Source: Rhizobiales bacterium 65-9
Lineage (GTDB): Bacteria > Pseudomonadota > Alphaproteobacteria > Rhizobiales > Beijerinckiaceae
Assembly (NCBI GenBank): GCA_001899525.1
Contig: MKVY01000049.1
Coordinates: forward strand, 50,074-98,599
DNA length: 48,526 bases
Reading direction: 5' to 3'
In this document: piece by piece, positions 1-8,578 of the stretch
Layout of the letters: every line of letters starts with the position of its first letter
Position numbering within the stretch: position 1 is the stretch's first letter
Translations under genes and position numbers: made by a program
Notes under the pieces: generated by a model
Seen by the model: the letters and a program-made list of their open reading frames with translations, nothing else
Told to the model about the DNA's origin: nothing
Databases searched by the model: none

Positions 1-194
1 TCAATCCCGTGGGCCGGGCGAAGCGCAATGGCGTCGTCAGCATCACGCAGGAAGAAATGGGCCTGCTCGCCGGCATCTCGCGCCCCGCCGCGAACAAGGC
101 GCTGCGGGAACTCGAATCGCGCGGCCTGATTCGAACGGAGCCCGAGGGCGTGCGCGTGCTCGACCACGCCGCGCTCGCCGCTTTCGAAGAATAG
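1..194 (+). CDS. Crp/Fnr-family regulator, C-terminal fragment
   Basis: Only the last ~64 codons lie in the window; the frame is open to the left edge, so the GTG at 9 is probably internal. The visible part is a winged helix-turn-helix: SITQEEMGLLAGISRPAANK looks like the turn plus recognition helix, followed by ALRELESRGLIRTEPEGVRV as the wing. This arrangement is typical of the DNA-binding end of Crp/Fnr proteins; the cyclic-nucleotide-like sensor domain would lie upstream, outside the window. It runs in the same direction as the acyl-CoA synthetase and importer genes that start about 190 bp later, so it may regulate them, but no matching palindrome was identified. Family assignment is fairly secure; the ligand is unknown. 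Confidence 0.75.
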   Translation, partial: NPVGRAKRNGVVSITQEEMGLLAGISRPAANKALRELESRGLIRTEPEGVRVLDHAALAAFEE

Positions 195-387
195 TCGCGC
201 GGCCGATCAGGGCCTCATACGAAACGACAGGTTGCCGACGCGACGCAAACGCGGCAGCTTATCGTGACTGAAGCCGCCTGTCTGTCAAGCCTTGCTTGCG
301 GCGCGACAGGCTTCCGGCGACAACAATCGCCGCGAACCGGCGCAGCGCCGGACCGCAACGACCGCCGGAGAGCGGGCCAAGGGGAGG

Positions 388-2361
388 ATGATGGCGACGT
401 CGCACGCGCGAGACGCGGACACGTTTCCAAAGCTCATCGCGCGCAACGCGGCGACGCGCGGCGCCCGTCCGGCCTTCCGGCTGAAGGATCTCGGCATCTG
501 GCAGGAATCGAGCTGGGCCGACATCCACATGATGAGCCGGCATTTCGCGCTCGGCCTCGATGCGCTCGGCCTGAAGCGCGGCGACAAGATCGCGGTGATC
601 GGCGCGAACCGGCCGAAGCTCTATCTCGCGATGATGGCGGCGCAGTCGCTCGGCGCCGTGCCGGTGCCGGTCTACGCCGACTCCGTCGCCGACGAGATGG
701 CCTATGTGCTCGAGCATGCGGAAGCCGCGATGGCGGCGGTGCAGGACCAGGAGCAGGTCGACAAGGTTCTCTCGGTCTCGGAGCGGCTGCCGGCGCTGAC
801 GCAGATGTTCTATGACGAGCCGCGCGGGCTGCGCGACTATGATCATTCCCGGCTGCATGCGATCGACGCCGTGATCGAGAAAGGCCGCGCCGTCGCCGCG
901 CGCGATCCCGCCGCCGTCAAGCGGCTCGACGACAGCATCGCAGCCGGCAAGGGCGGCGATCTCGCCGTCATCCTCTACACCTCGGGCACGACCGGCCGGC
1001 CCAAGGGCGTCATGCTCACCTATGACAACCTCATCGCCGGATCGCGGATCGGGATCGATTTCGACGGGCTGAACGAGACCGACGAGGTGATCGCCTATCT
1101 GCCGATGGCGTGGGTCGGCGATCATGTCTTCTCCTACGCGCAGGCGATTCTCGCAGGCTACTGCGTCAACTGTCCGGAAAGCGTCGACACGGTCGTCGAC
1201 GATCGGCGCGAGATCGGCACCACCTACGCCTTCGCGCCGCCGCGCGTGTTCGAGACGATGCTGACGCTGACGATGGTGCGGATGGAGGATGCGGGCCGGC
1301 TGAAACGGCGCATGTTCCATTACTTCATCGACGTCGCCAAACAATACGGCGAGAAAATTCTCAACAAGGAGCCCACGCCGCTCGGCGCGCGGCTGCTCTA
1401 TGGTCTCGGCGATCTCCTCGTCTATGCGCCGCTGCGCAACCGCTTCGGCCTGACCAACATCAAGACGGGCTACACGGCGGGCGAGGCGATCGGGCCGGAA
1501 ATCTTCCGTTTCTTCCGCTCGATCGGCGTCAACCTGAAGCAGCTCTACGGGCAGACGGAAGCGGCCGTCTACATCACCATGCAGCCGAACGCGGAGATCA
1601 AGGCCGACACGGTGGGCGCGCCGGCGCCGGGCGTGGAGATCAGGATCGACGACAAGGGCGAGGTTCTCTACCGCTCGGCCGGCGTGTTCGCAGGCTATTA
1701 CAAGGACGAGGCGAAAACCGCCGAGACGAAGACCGACGACGGCTTCGTGCGTTCCGGCGACGCCGGCTTCTTCGATCCGCAAGGACATCTCAAGATCATC
1801 GACCGCGCGAAAGACGTCGGACGGCTGAAGAACGATGCGCTGTTTCCGCCGAAATATGTCGAGAACAAGCTGAAATTCTATCCCAACATCAAGGAGGTCG
1901 TCGCCTTCGGGCAGGATCGCGAGTTCGTCGCCTGTTTCATCAACATCGACCTCGTCGCGGTCGGAAGCTGGGCCGAGCGGAACAATGTCGTCTACGCCTC
2001 CTATCAGGAGCTCGCCGGCCATCCGGAGGTCTATGCGATGATCGAGAAGCATGTCGAGGAGGTGAACCGCTCGCTCGCGGCCGAACCCGCCATGGGCGGC
2101 GCGCAGATCAAGCGCTTCCTCATCCTGCACAAGGAGCTCGACGCCGACGACGGCGAGCTGACGCGCACGCAGAAGGTGCGGCGCGGATTCATCGCGGAGC
2201 GCTACGCGCCGCTCGCCGCCGCCCTCTATGACGGCTCGCAGGAGGCCGACATCGCGACCGAGGTCACATTCGAGGACGGCCGCAAGGGCGTCATCACCGC
2301 GCGCGTCAAGGTGAGGGACGTGAAGACATTTCCCGTCTCAGAACAGCGCGAGGCGGCGTGA
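388..2361 (+). CDS. AMP-dependent acyl-CoA synthetase (FadD/FAA-like)
   Basis: Predicted ATP-dependent ligase that activates a carboxylic acid through an acyl-adenylate to its CoA thioester. From the ATG at 388 (tandem ATGs at 388/391 after a GGGGAGG stretch) it is 657 residues, the size of long-chain acyl-CoA synthetases. The phosphate-binding loop LYTSGTTGRPKG lies near residues 196-207, the LYGQTEA motif is present, and the late hinge region reads SGDAGFFDPQGHLKIIDRAKD. The open frame extends upstream to 292 without a good ribosome site, so that longer start is not preferred. Its last four bases overlap the next gene (GTGA), which ties it to the ABC importer. Such synthetases inside liv-type clusters suggest the imported substrate is an organic acid; whether it is fatty or aromatic cannot be read from sequence. 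Confidence 0.88.
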   Translation: MMATSHARDADTFPKLIARNAATRGARPAFRLKDLGIWQESSWADIHMMSRHFALGLDALGLKRGDKIAVIGANRPKLYLAMMAAQSLGAVPVPVYADSVADEMAYVLEHAEAAMAAVQDQEQVDKVLSVSERLPALTQMFYDEPRGLRDYDHSRLHAIDAVIEKGRAVAARDPAAVKRLDDSIAAGKGGDLAVILYTSGTTGRPKGVMLTYDNLIAGSRIGIDFDGLNETDEVIAYLPMAWVGDHVFSYAQAILAGYCVNCPESVDTVVDDRREIGTTYAFAPPRVFETMLTLTMVRMEDAGRLKRRMFHYFIDVAKQYGEKILNKEPTPLGARLLYGLGDLLVYAPLRNRFGLTNIKTGYTAGEAIGPEIFRFFRSIGVNLKQLYGQTEAAVYITMQPNAEIKADTVGAPAPGVEIRIDDKGEVLYRSAGVFAGYYKDEAKTAETKTDDGFVRSGDAGFFDPQGHLKIIDRAKDVGRLKNDALFPPKYVENKLKFYPNIKEVVAFGQDREFVACFINIDLVAVGSWAERNNVVYASYQELAGHPEVYAMIEKHVEEVNRSLAAEPAMGGAQIKRFLILHKELDADDGELTRTQKVRRGFIAERYAPLAAALYDGSQEADIATEVTFEDGRKGVITARVKVRDVKTFPVSEQREAA

Positions 2362-3173
2362 ACGCGCCGGTGAAAATTCCGGTGGGCAGCGCTCCGCTCG
2401 AGCGCGAGGAGATCCTTCTCGCCGTCGAGAACGTCTCGCTGTCCTTCGGCGGCGTCAAGGCGATCCAGGATGTGTCGTTCGACGTCCGCAAGGGCGAGAT
2501 CAGAGCGATCATCGGACCGAACGGCGCCGGCAAGACGTCGATGCTCAACTGCATCAACGGCTTCTATCACCCTCAGCAGGGCCGCATCACCTTCAAGGGC
2601 AGGACGCGCCCGCGCATGCGTCCGCATGAGGCGGCGAGCCAGGGCGTCGCGCGCACCTTCCAGAACGTCGCTCTGTTCAAGGGCATGTCGACGCTCGACA
2701 ACATCATGGTGGGACGCACGCTGAAGATGAAGGAGCCGTTCTTCTGGCAGCTCTGGCGTCACGGTCCGGCGATGCGCGAGGAAATCCGCCATCGAGCCGT
2801 GGTGGAGGATATCATCGACTTCCTGCAGATTCAGCACATCCGAAGGACGCCGGTGGGAAAGCTGCCCTATGGCCTGCAGAAGCGCGTGGAGCTTGCGCGC
2901 GCGCTGGCGATGGAGCCCGATCTCCTGCTGCTCGACGAGCCGATGGCCGGCATGAACCTGGAGGAGAAGGAGGACATGTGCCGCTTCATCCTCGACGTGA
3001 ACAACCAGTTCGGCACGACGATCGCGCTGATCGAGCATGACATGGGCGTGGTGATGGATCTGTCCGATCGCGTGGTCGTGCTCGAATATGGCCGCAAGAT
3101 CGCGGACGGGACGCCGGCCGAAGTGAAGGCGGACAGCCGCGTCATCGACGCCTATCTCGGCGTGGCGCATTGA
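2358..3173 (+). CDS. livG: Branched-chain-type ABC transporter ATPase (LivG family)
   Basis: Cytoplasmic ATPase of a HAAT-family importer, 271 residues. Walker A is GPNGAGKT at residues 53-60, the signature region is YGLQKRVELARAL near 172-184, Walker B is LLLLDEP with the catalytic Glu around 195, and the switch His is in IEHDM near 228. The stretch GVARTFQNVALF between Walker A and the signature is typical of LivG rather than LivF. Translation starts at GTG 2358, overlapping the stop of the acyl-CoA synthetase by four bases, so the two are probably translationally coupled. The gene symbol reflects family; the substrate need not be leucine. Confidence 0.92.
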   Translation: MNAPVKIPVGSAPLEREEILLAVENVSLSFGGVKAIQDVSFDVRKGEIRAIIGPNGAGKTSMLNCINGFYHPQQGRITFKGRTRPRMRPHEAASQGVARTFQNVALFKGMSTLDNIMVGRTLKMKEPFFWQLWRHGPAMREEIRHRAVVEDIIDFLQIQHIRRTPVGKLPYGLQKRVELARALAMEPDLLLLDEPMAGMNLEEKEDMCRFILDVNNQFGTTIALIEHDMGVVMDLSDRVVVLEYGRKIADGTPAEVKADSRVIDAYLGVAH

Positions 3174-3180
3174 GGCCGGG

Positions 3181-4290
3181 ATGAGCGACGTCAGCCTCAA
3201 ATCCGAACTCGCCGCGTTCCGCATGACGCCGGGGCTATGGACGATCGCCGGCGTCGCCGGCTTCGCGCTGCTTCTCGTGATCGGGTCGCTGACCGGGGCG
3301 ATCGGGAAGGACACGTTCGCCTACAGGGTGTTCATCGATCCGTTCGCGCAGATGGTCGAGATGCCCGACCTGTTCGCCCAGACGCTGTGGGAAGGTCTGG
3401 TCGGCGGCGTGCTCTACGCGCTGATCGCGCTCGGATTCGTGCTCATCTTCAAGGCGTCGGGCGTCTTCAACTTCGCGCAGGGCATCATGGTGGTGTTCGC
3501 GGCGCTGACGCTCGTCGGCGCCTATGAGAAGCTCGGAACGATCGGGATCAGGGGCGAGGCCGCGGCCTTCATCGCGCTCGGCGTCGCGCTCGCGGTGATG
3601 CTCGCGCTCGCTTATGCAGTGGAGCGCGTGGTGCTGCGGCCGCTGGTCAACCAGCCCGACATCATCCTGTTCATGGCGACGTTCGGACTGACCTATCTGC
3701 TGATCGGGCTCGGCGAAGCGATCTTCGGCGGCAATCCCAAAGTGATGATCGCCGATCAGCTCTATCTGCCGCGCGGCGCGATCGATCTCAACATCCTCGG
3801 CGGCCGCGTCACCATCCAGAAGCTCGACATCGCGGCGGCCGTCATCGCATCCGCAATGATCGCGATACTCGCGCTGTTCTTCCAGTACACCCGGATCGGG
3901 CGCGCGCTGCGCGCGGTGGCCGACAGCCACAAAGCCGCGCTGTCGGTCGGCATCTCGCTCAACCAGATCTGGATCATCGTCTGGTTCGCCGCCGGGGTCG
4001 TGGAGCTGGTGACGGGGATCATGTGGGGCGCGCGCTCCGACGTCTCGTTCGGGCTGCAGACGATCGCGCTCAAGGCGCTGCCGGTGCTCATCCTCGGCGG
4101 CTTCACCTCCATTCCCGGCGCCATCGTCGGCGGCCTCATCATCGGCGTCGGCGAGAAGATCGGAGAATTCTACTGGGGGCCGCTCGTCGGCGGCGCGATC
4201 GAATCCTGGCTCGCCTACATCATCGCGCTGATCTTCCTGCTGTTCAGGCCGCAAGGCCTGTTCGGCGACAAGATCATCGAGAGAATATGA
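3181..4290 (+). CDS. livH: Branched-chain-type ABC transporter permease (LivH family)
   Basis: Integral membrane permease of the importer, 369 residues, starting 7 bp after livG. The signature GGVLYALIALGFVLIFKASG followed by VFNFAQG marks the LivH family. The first ~70 residues, including a hydrophobic segment near 18-38 and a loop mentioning DPFAQMVEMPDLFAQT, are an N-terminal extension compared with short LivH proteins of about 300 residues; similar extensions are known in importers linked to acyl-CoA synthetases. The C-terminal half has the conserved GGFTSIPGAIVGGLIIG helix and ends FRPQGLFG, as usual. It should pair with LivM downstream to form the channel. Confidence 0.92.
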   Translation: MSDVSLKSELAAFRMTPGLWTIAGVAGFALLLVIGSLTGAIGKDTFAYRVFIDPFAQMVEMPDLFAQTLWEGLVGGVLYALIALGFVLIFKASGVFNFAQGIMVVFAALTLVGAYEKLGTIGIRGEAAAFIALGVALAVMLALAYAVERVVLRPLVNQPDIILFMATFGLTYLLIGLGEAIFGGNPKVMIADQLYLPRGAIDLNILGGRVTIQKLDIAAAVIASAMIAILALFFQYTRIGRALRAVADSHKAALSVGISLNQIWIIVWFAAGVVELVTGIMWGARSDVSFGLQTIALKALPVLILGGFTSIPGAIVGGLIIGVGEKIGEFYWGPLVGGAIESWLAYIIALIFLLFRPQGLFGDKIIERI

Positions 4291-4313
4291 CGATGGCGGG
4301 GCGACGGGCGAAA

Positions 4314-4343
4314 GGCGGCCGGCGATCGCGGCGGACGGCCGCC
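4314..4343 (+). other. Intercistronic hairpin between livH and livM
   Basis: GGCGGCCG at 4314-4321 is complementary to CGGCCGCC at 4336-4343, an 8 bp GC stem with a 14-base loop in the 102 bp gap between livH and livM. No T-run follows, so it is more likely an mRNA structure than a terminator. In GC-rich DNA such stems also arise by chance. Confidence 0.3.
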
Positions 4344-4392
4344 ATGCGCCGACAGCGTCGTTCCGCCCACTTGTTGAACCGGATTTGACCGC

Positions 4393-5472
4393 ATGCTCTA
4401 TCGCGAGGCCGGCCAGTACAAGACGAGCTACGCCGCCGACATGGCGATCTTCCCGCTGCGGCAGGACCGCATCGGGCTCGCCGCCATCCTCGCGATCGCC
4501 TTTGTCGCGATCCCGATGACGGGGAACCAGTTCTTCCTGTCGTCGGTGATGATTCCGTTTCTCGTCTTCTCGCTCGCCGCGGTGGGGCTGAATATCCTGA
4601 CCGGCTATACGGGCCTGCTGTCGCTTGGCACCGGCGCGTTCATGGGGGTCGGCGCCTACGCCTGCTATAAACTGGCGACGGCGTTTCCCGATGTGAACAT
4701 CCTTGTCTGGATTCTGTGCTCGGGATTTTTCGCCGCGGCGATCGGCGTCATTTTCGGCCTGCCGTCGCTGCGCATCAAGGGCTTCTATCTCGCGGTCGCG
4801 ACGCTGGCCGCGCAGTTCTTCCTGCAATGGAGCTTCGTGCGCATTCCGTGGCTTTACAACTACAATGCGTCCGGCGCGATCGAGGTGCCGACGCGGACGC
4901 TGTTCGGCCTGCCGCTGACAGGCGCGACGGCGTCGCCGGAGACGCGCTATTTCGCGCTTCTCGTCATCGTCGTCGCGCTGACCTGGATCGCATCCAACCT
5001 CGTGCACGGGCGCGTGGGCCGGATGTGGATGGCGGTGCGCGACATGGACATCGCGGCCGAGCTGATGGGCATCCGTCTGCTGCACACCAAACTGCTCGCC
5101 TTCGCGGTGTCGTCCTTCTTCTGCGGCGTAGCGGGCGCCTGCATGATGTTCCTGTGGTATGGCGGCGGCGAGGCGAACGACCTGTTCAACATCAATCTGA
5201 GCTTCAACATCCTGTTCATGGTGATCATCGGCGGGCTCGGCAGCTTGATCGGCTCCTTCATGGGGGCCGCCTTCATCTCGATCCTGCCGACGGCGCTGAA
5301 GTTCGGCCTGCCGGCGATCGGTATTCCGATTGCCGGCGCGACCGCCGAGCATGTGAACCTGCTGCTCGTCGGCGGGCTGATCATCTTTTTCCTGATCGTC
5401 GAGCCGCATGGACTCGCGCGCCTCTGGCAGATTCTCAAGCAGAAGCTGCGGGTCTGGCCGTTCCCCTATTAG
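4393..5472 (+). CDS. livM: Branched-chain-type ABC transporter permease (LivM family)
   Basis: Second membrane permease of the importer, 359 residues with about nine predicted membrane spans. The core LNILTGYTGLLSLGTGAFMG, the LPSLRIKGFYLAVATLA segment and the IIGGLGSLIGSFMGAAFI helix are LivM hallmarks; the protein ends VEPHGLARLWQ, the usual C-terminal EPxGL motif. It sits 102 bp after livH, a larger gap than elsewhere in the operon, containing a hairpin but no obvious promoter. With LivH it forms the heterodimeric translocation pore for the substrate delivered by the periplasmic binding protein encoded next. Confidence 0.92.
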   Translation: MLYREAGQYKTSYAADMAIFPLRQDRIGLAAILAIAFVAIPMTGNQFFLSSVMIPFLVFSLAAVGLNILTGYTGLLSLGTGAFMGVGAYACYKLATAFPDVNILVWILCSGFFAAAIGVIFGLPSLRIKGFYLAVATLAAQFFLQWSFVRIPWLYNYNASGAIEVPTRTLFGLPLTGATASPETRYFALLVIVVALTWIASNLVHGRVGRMWMAVRDMDIAAELMGIRLLHTKLLAFAVSSFFCGVAGACMMFLWYGGGEANDLFNINLSFNILFMVIIGGLGSLIGSFMGAAFISILPTALKFGLPAIGIPIAGATAEHVNLLLVGGLIIFFLIVEPHGLARLWQILKQKLRVWPFPY

Positions 5473-5551
5473 AAGACCATGTTTCGGCGCGCGTCGCGTC
5501 GGTGAAAAAAGAGAAGTCGATAAATCTGACAAAGAAGCATCGGAGGAGACC

Positions 5552-6880
5552 ATGAGAGTGCAAACATTCGGCAAAGGCGTCGCGCTGGCGGCTTTACTCG
5601 CCGCGACGGCGGCGACAGTTCCGGCGTTCGCCCAGGATTCGCTTTACATCGCCAACAACAGCTATCGCACCGGGCCGTTCGCCGGCTCCGGCATTCCGAT
5701 CGGCGACGGCATGCGCGACTACATGACCATGCTCAACGAGCGCGACGGCGGCATCGGCGGCGTGAAGATCAATTTCGAGGAATGCGAGACCGGCTACGAC
5801 ACCAAGAAGAGCATCGAGTGCTACGAGCAGGGCAAGGCGAAGGGCATGATCCTCTACTCGCCCTGGTCGACAGGCGCCACGCTCGCGGCGATTCCGCGCG
5901 CGCATGTGGACAAGATCCCGATTCTCTCGATGGCGTACGGCCTTTCGGCGTCGGCGGACGGCAACACCTTCCCCTGGGTGTTCATCCCGCCGGTGACCTA
6001 TTGGGACGGCGCGTCCGTCATGGTCAAATACATGGCGTCGCGCGAAGGCGGGCTCGACAAGCTGAAAGGCAAGACGCTCGGCCTCATCCATCTCGACGCG
6101 CCGTTCGGCAAGGAGCCGATTCCGGTGCTCGAGAGCCTGGCGAAGAAATACGGGTTCACCGTGAAGCTCTATCCCGTCGGCGCCGCCGACATGCAGAACC
6201 AGAGCGCGGTGTGGCTCAACATCCGGCGCGACCGCGTCGACTATCTCTACAATCAGGGATGGGGCGCGATGAATCCCACCGCGGTGAAAGAGGCGGTGCG
6301 CAACAATTTCCCGATGGACAAGCTGGTCGGCGTCTGGTGGGCTGGCGGCGATGACGACGCGCGCGCCGGCGGCCCGCAGGCGAAAGGCTATCGCTCGCTC
6401 AACCTGCAGATGGCGGGCACGGATTTTCCCGTCATCAAGGACATCCAGAAATATGTCGTCGAGAAGGGCAAGAGCCTCTCGCCGAAAGACAAGGTCGGCG
6501 AGAATCTCTACAATCGCGGCGTGCTCAACTCCGTGCTGATCGCTGAAGCGATCGCCAACGCGCAGAAAATCTCCGGCAAGAAGATTCCGACGACGGAAGA
6601 CGTCCGGAAAGGCATGGAGACCATCAATCTCACGGAGGCGCGTCTCAAGGCGCTCGGCCTCGAAGGCTTCACCATTCCGATGAAGGTGAGCTGCAGCGAT
6701 CACAGCGGCCACACCAAGGTCTATGTGGCGGAGTGGGACGGCGCGAAGTGGATCAAATCGTCCGACTGGCTTGAGCCGATCCGCGACGAGGTTCGTCCGC
6801 TGATCGAGGAGAGCGCCAAGGACTATGCGGAGAAGAACGCCTGGCCGAAGCGCACCGAAGCCTGCGCAAGCAGTTCATAA
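5552..6880 (+). CDS. Periplasmic substrate-binding protein of the importer
   Basis: Type I periplasmic binding-fold protein, 442 residues from ATG 5552, preceded by a strong GGAGGAG ribosome site. The open frame reaches back into livM but the signal peptide (KGVALAALLAATAATVPAFA, cleavage near residue 26) fixes the start. The mature protein opens YIANNSYRTGPFAGSGIPIG and has an early GYDTKKSIECYEQ segment, like the Leu/Ile/Val-type binding proteins associated with liv clusters that carry acyl-CoA synthetases. Cysteines in EECETG and IECYEQ could form a disulfide. The ligand cannot be assigned; amino acid or aromatic/aliphatic acid are both possible, and the neighbouring CoA ligase favours an acid. 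Confidence 0.9.
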   Translation: MRVQTFGKGVALAALLAATAATVPAFAQDSLYIANNSYRTGPFAGSGIPIGDGMRDYMTMLNERDGGIGGVKINFEECETGYDTKKSIECYEQGKAKGMILYSPWSTGATLAAIPRAHVDKIPILSMAYGLSASADGNTFPWVFIPPVTYWDGASVMVKYMASREGGLDKLKGKTLGLIHLDAPFGKEPIPVLESLAKKYGFTVKLYPVGAADMQNQSAVWLNIRRDRVDYLYNQGWGAMNPTAVKEAVRNNFPMDKLVGVWWAGGDDDARAGGPQAKGYRSLNLQMAGTDFPVIKDIQKYVVEKGKSLSPKDKVGENLYNRGVLNSVLIAEAIANAQKISGKKIPTTEDVRKGMETINLTEARLKALGLEGFTIPMKVSCSDHSGHTKVYVAEWDGAKWIKSSDWLEPIRDEVRPLIEESAKDYAEKNAWPKRTEACASSS

Positions 6881-6887
6881 CCTCTGA

Positions 6888-6922
6888 AGCCGCCGCGCGC
6901 TTGGAAGAAGCGCGCGGCGGCT
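6888..6922 (+). other. Strong intercistronic hairpin after the binding-protein gene
   Basis: Perfect 15 bp inverted repeat (arms 6888-6902 and 6908-6922, five-base loop GGAAG), starting 7 bases after the binding-protein stop and ending 20 bases before livF. There is no T-run after it, so it is unlikely to be a full terminator. Hairpins at this position in importer operons commonly shield the upstream mRNA from 3' exonucleases and keep the binding protein more abundant than the ATPase; that role is inferred here. Confidence 0.65.
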
Positions 6923-6942
6923 CAGTCATTCGTTCCTGAGCC

Positions 6943-7794
6943 ATGAGCGCCATGTCCGCAGCAGCCCAACCAGGTCAGACATCCGATCCGGCGGACATCA
7001 TTCTGTCGGTCAACAATATCGAGGTCGTGTACGACCATGTGATCCTCGTGCTGAAAGGCGTGTCGCTCATCGCGCCGCGCGGGGGGATCGTCGCCATTCT
7101 CGGGGCCAACGGGGCCGGCAAGACGACGACGCTGAAGGCCATCTCGAACCTTCTGCGGGCCGAGCGCGGCGACGTGACGAAAGGCGGCATCGAGTTCAAT
7201 GGCGAGCGCGTCGACCGCCTCTCTCCCAGCGATCTGGTGCGGCGCGGATGCATCCAGGTGATGGAGGGCCGGCACTGTTTCGGCCATCTCTCGATCGAGG
7301 AGAACCTGCTCACCGGCGCCTTCACCCGCAGGGACGGGCAGGCGGCGATCAGGCGCGACCTGGAAATGATCTACGGCTATTTTCCGCGCCTGCGCGAGCG
7401 CCGCCATTCGATGGCCGGCTACACGTCCGGCGGCGAACAGCAGATGTGCGCCATCGGGCGCGCGATGATGAGCCGGCCGAAGATGATCCTGCTCGACGAG
7501 CCGTCGATGGGGCTCGCGCCGCAGATCGTGGAGCAGATTTTCGAGATCGTGAAAACGGTGAACGGCAAGGAAGGCGTGTCCTTCCTGCTCGCCGAGCAGA
7601 ACACCAATATGGCGCTGAAATACGCGACCTATGGCTACATCATGGAGACGGGCCGGATCGTCATGGACGGGCCGGCGCAGGCGCTGCGCGAGAACGAGGA
7701 CGTCAAGGAGTTCTATCTCGGCGTCGGCGGCGAGGGCCGCAAGAGTTTCCGCGATGTGAAGAGCTATAAGCGCCGCAAAAGGTGGCTGGCGTGA
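6943..7794 (+). CDS. livF: Branched-chain-type ABC transporter ATPase (LivF family)
   Basis: Second ATPase of the importer, 283 residues. Walker A is GANGAGKT near residues 54-61; the Q-loop region CIQVMEGRHCFGHLSIEENL and signature TSGGEQQMCAIGRAMM are LivF-like; Walker B is ILLDEPSMGLAP and the switch region AEQNTNMAL carries Gln-Asn in place of His, as is usual in LivF. The C-terminus is longer than classical LivF (about 235 residues) and ends in a basic tail, KSYKRRKRWLA. An alternative ATG lies three codons in (6952). Together with LivG, LivH, LivM and the binding protein it completes a five-part importer. Confidence 0.92.
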   Translation: MSAMSAAAQPGQTSDPADIILSVNNIEVVYDHVILVLKGVSLIAPRGGIVAILGANGAGKTTTLKAISNLLRAERGDVTKGGIEFNGERVDRLSPSDLVRRGCIQVMEGRHCFGHLSIEENLLTGAFTRRDGQAAIRRDLEMIYGYFPRLRERRHSMAGYTSGGEQQMCAIGRAMMSRPKMILLDEPSMGLAPQIVEQIFEIVKTVNGKEGVSFLLAEQNTNMALKYATYGYIMETGRIVMDGPAQALRENEDVKEFYLGVGGEGRKSFRDVKSYKRRKRWLA

Positions 7795-7866
7795 TGGAAG
7801 CCTGTCGGGACGGCGTCCGCGCGGGCGAGGCTTGGCGATCGCGCCAAACGGGGCCATCTCTGCGCC

Positions 7867-8547
7867 ATGCCCTACGCGCTCCTCGGCCTGCTCTTTCTCG
7901 CCCTCGTCTTCCTGCCCCAGCTCTGGGTTCGGCAGGTGATGACCCGGCACGCGCTGGAGCGGCCGGATTTTCCCGGCACCGGCGGCGAGCTGGCGCGGCA
8001 CCTGCTCGACGAGGCCGGGCTTCATGACGTGCGCGTCGACCTCACGGACGCAGGCGATCATTACGATCCGGAAGCGCGCGCCGTTCGGCTCACGGCGGGC
8101 AATCATCAGGGGCGCTCGGTGACGGCGGTCGCGGTCGCCGCGCATGAGGTCAGCCACGCGCTTCAGCATGCGCGGGGCGAGCGGATGTTCGACTGGCGCG
8201 GACGGCTGGTGAAACTGCTTGTCGCGATCGACTGGGGCGCGACGGTTGTCGCGCTGCTCATTCCCATTCTCGCCGCGCTCGCGCGGTCGCCCGCCTTAAT
8301 CTTCGCGCAGATCGGAATCGTCGTCGCGCTCCTGCTGATGCATGTCGTCGTGCATCTGGTGACGCTGCCGGTCGAGACCGACGCGAGCTTCGGCAAGGCG
8401 CTGCCGGCGCTGGAGCGGGGCCGTTATCTCGGCGCGGCCGATCTGCCCGCCGCGCGGCAGGTGCTGCGCGCCGCCGCCTTCACCTATGTCGCGGCGGCGC
8501 TGGTCAGCGTTCTGAACATCCTGCGCCTCATGCGCTTCGGGCGATGA
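7867..8547 (+). CDS. Membrane zinc metallopeptidase, YugP-like
   Basis: 226-residue membrane protein with a zinc-binding HEVSH motif at residues 93-97 inside AAHEVSHALQ, preceded by an N-terminal hydrophobic segment (residues 3-20) and followed by two strongly hydrophobic segments (around 120-160) and one near the C-terminus. This layout matches the YugP/Zn_peptidase_2 family of putative neutral zinc metallopeptidases, whose substrates are not well known. It lies 72 bp after livF and 31 bp before the PaaK-like gene, all in the same direction, so it may be cotranscribed with the importer, though its role there is unclear. Confidence 0.82.
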   Translation: MPYALLGLLFLALVFLPQLWVRQVMTRHALERPDFPGTGGELARHLLDEAGLHDVRVDLTDAGDHYDPEARAVRLTAGNHQGRSVTAVAVAAHEVSHALQHARGERMFDWRGRLVKLLVAIDWGATVVALLIPILAALARSPALIFAQIGIVVALLLMHVVVHLVTLPVETDASFGKALPALERGRYLGAADLPAARQVLRAAAFTYVAAALVSVLNILRLMRFGR

Positions 8548-8578
8548 GGCTGCCGCATGATCCAGGGGACTGACGGCG

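Noticed and set aside
276-311. Inverted repeat GCCTGTC / GACAGGC before the acyl-CoA synthetase
   Set aside because: Seven-base arms with a 22-base loop, no flanking promoter or T-run that I could place; too weak for a regulatory call, although a regulator site is not excluded.
259-2130. Long open frame antisense to the acyl-CoA synthetase
   Set aside because: Arg/Asp/His-rich composition typical of a GC-rich shadow frame, no family-like motif, fully covered by a well supported gene.
3235-5574. 779-codon open frame antisense to livH and livM
   Set aside because: Runs across two real permease genes, composition is Gln/Asp/Arg-rich shadow, no motif.
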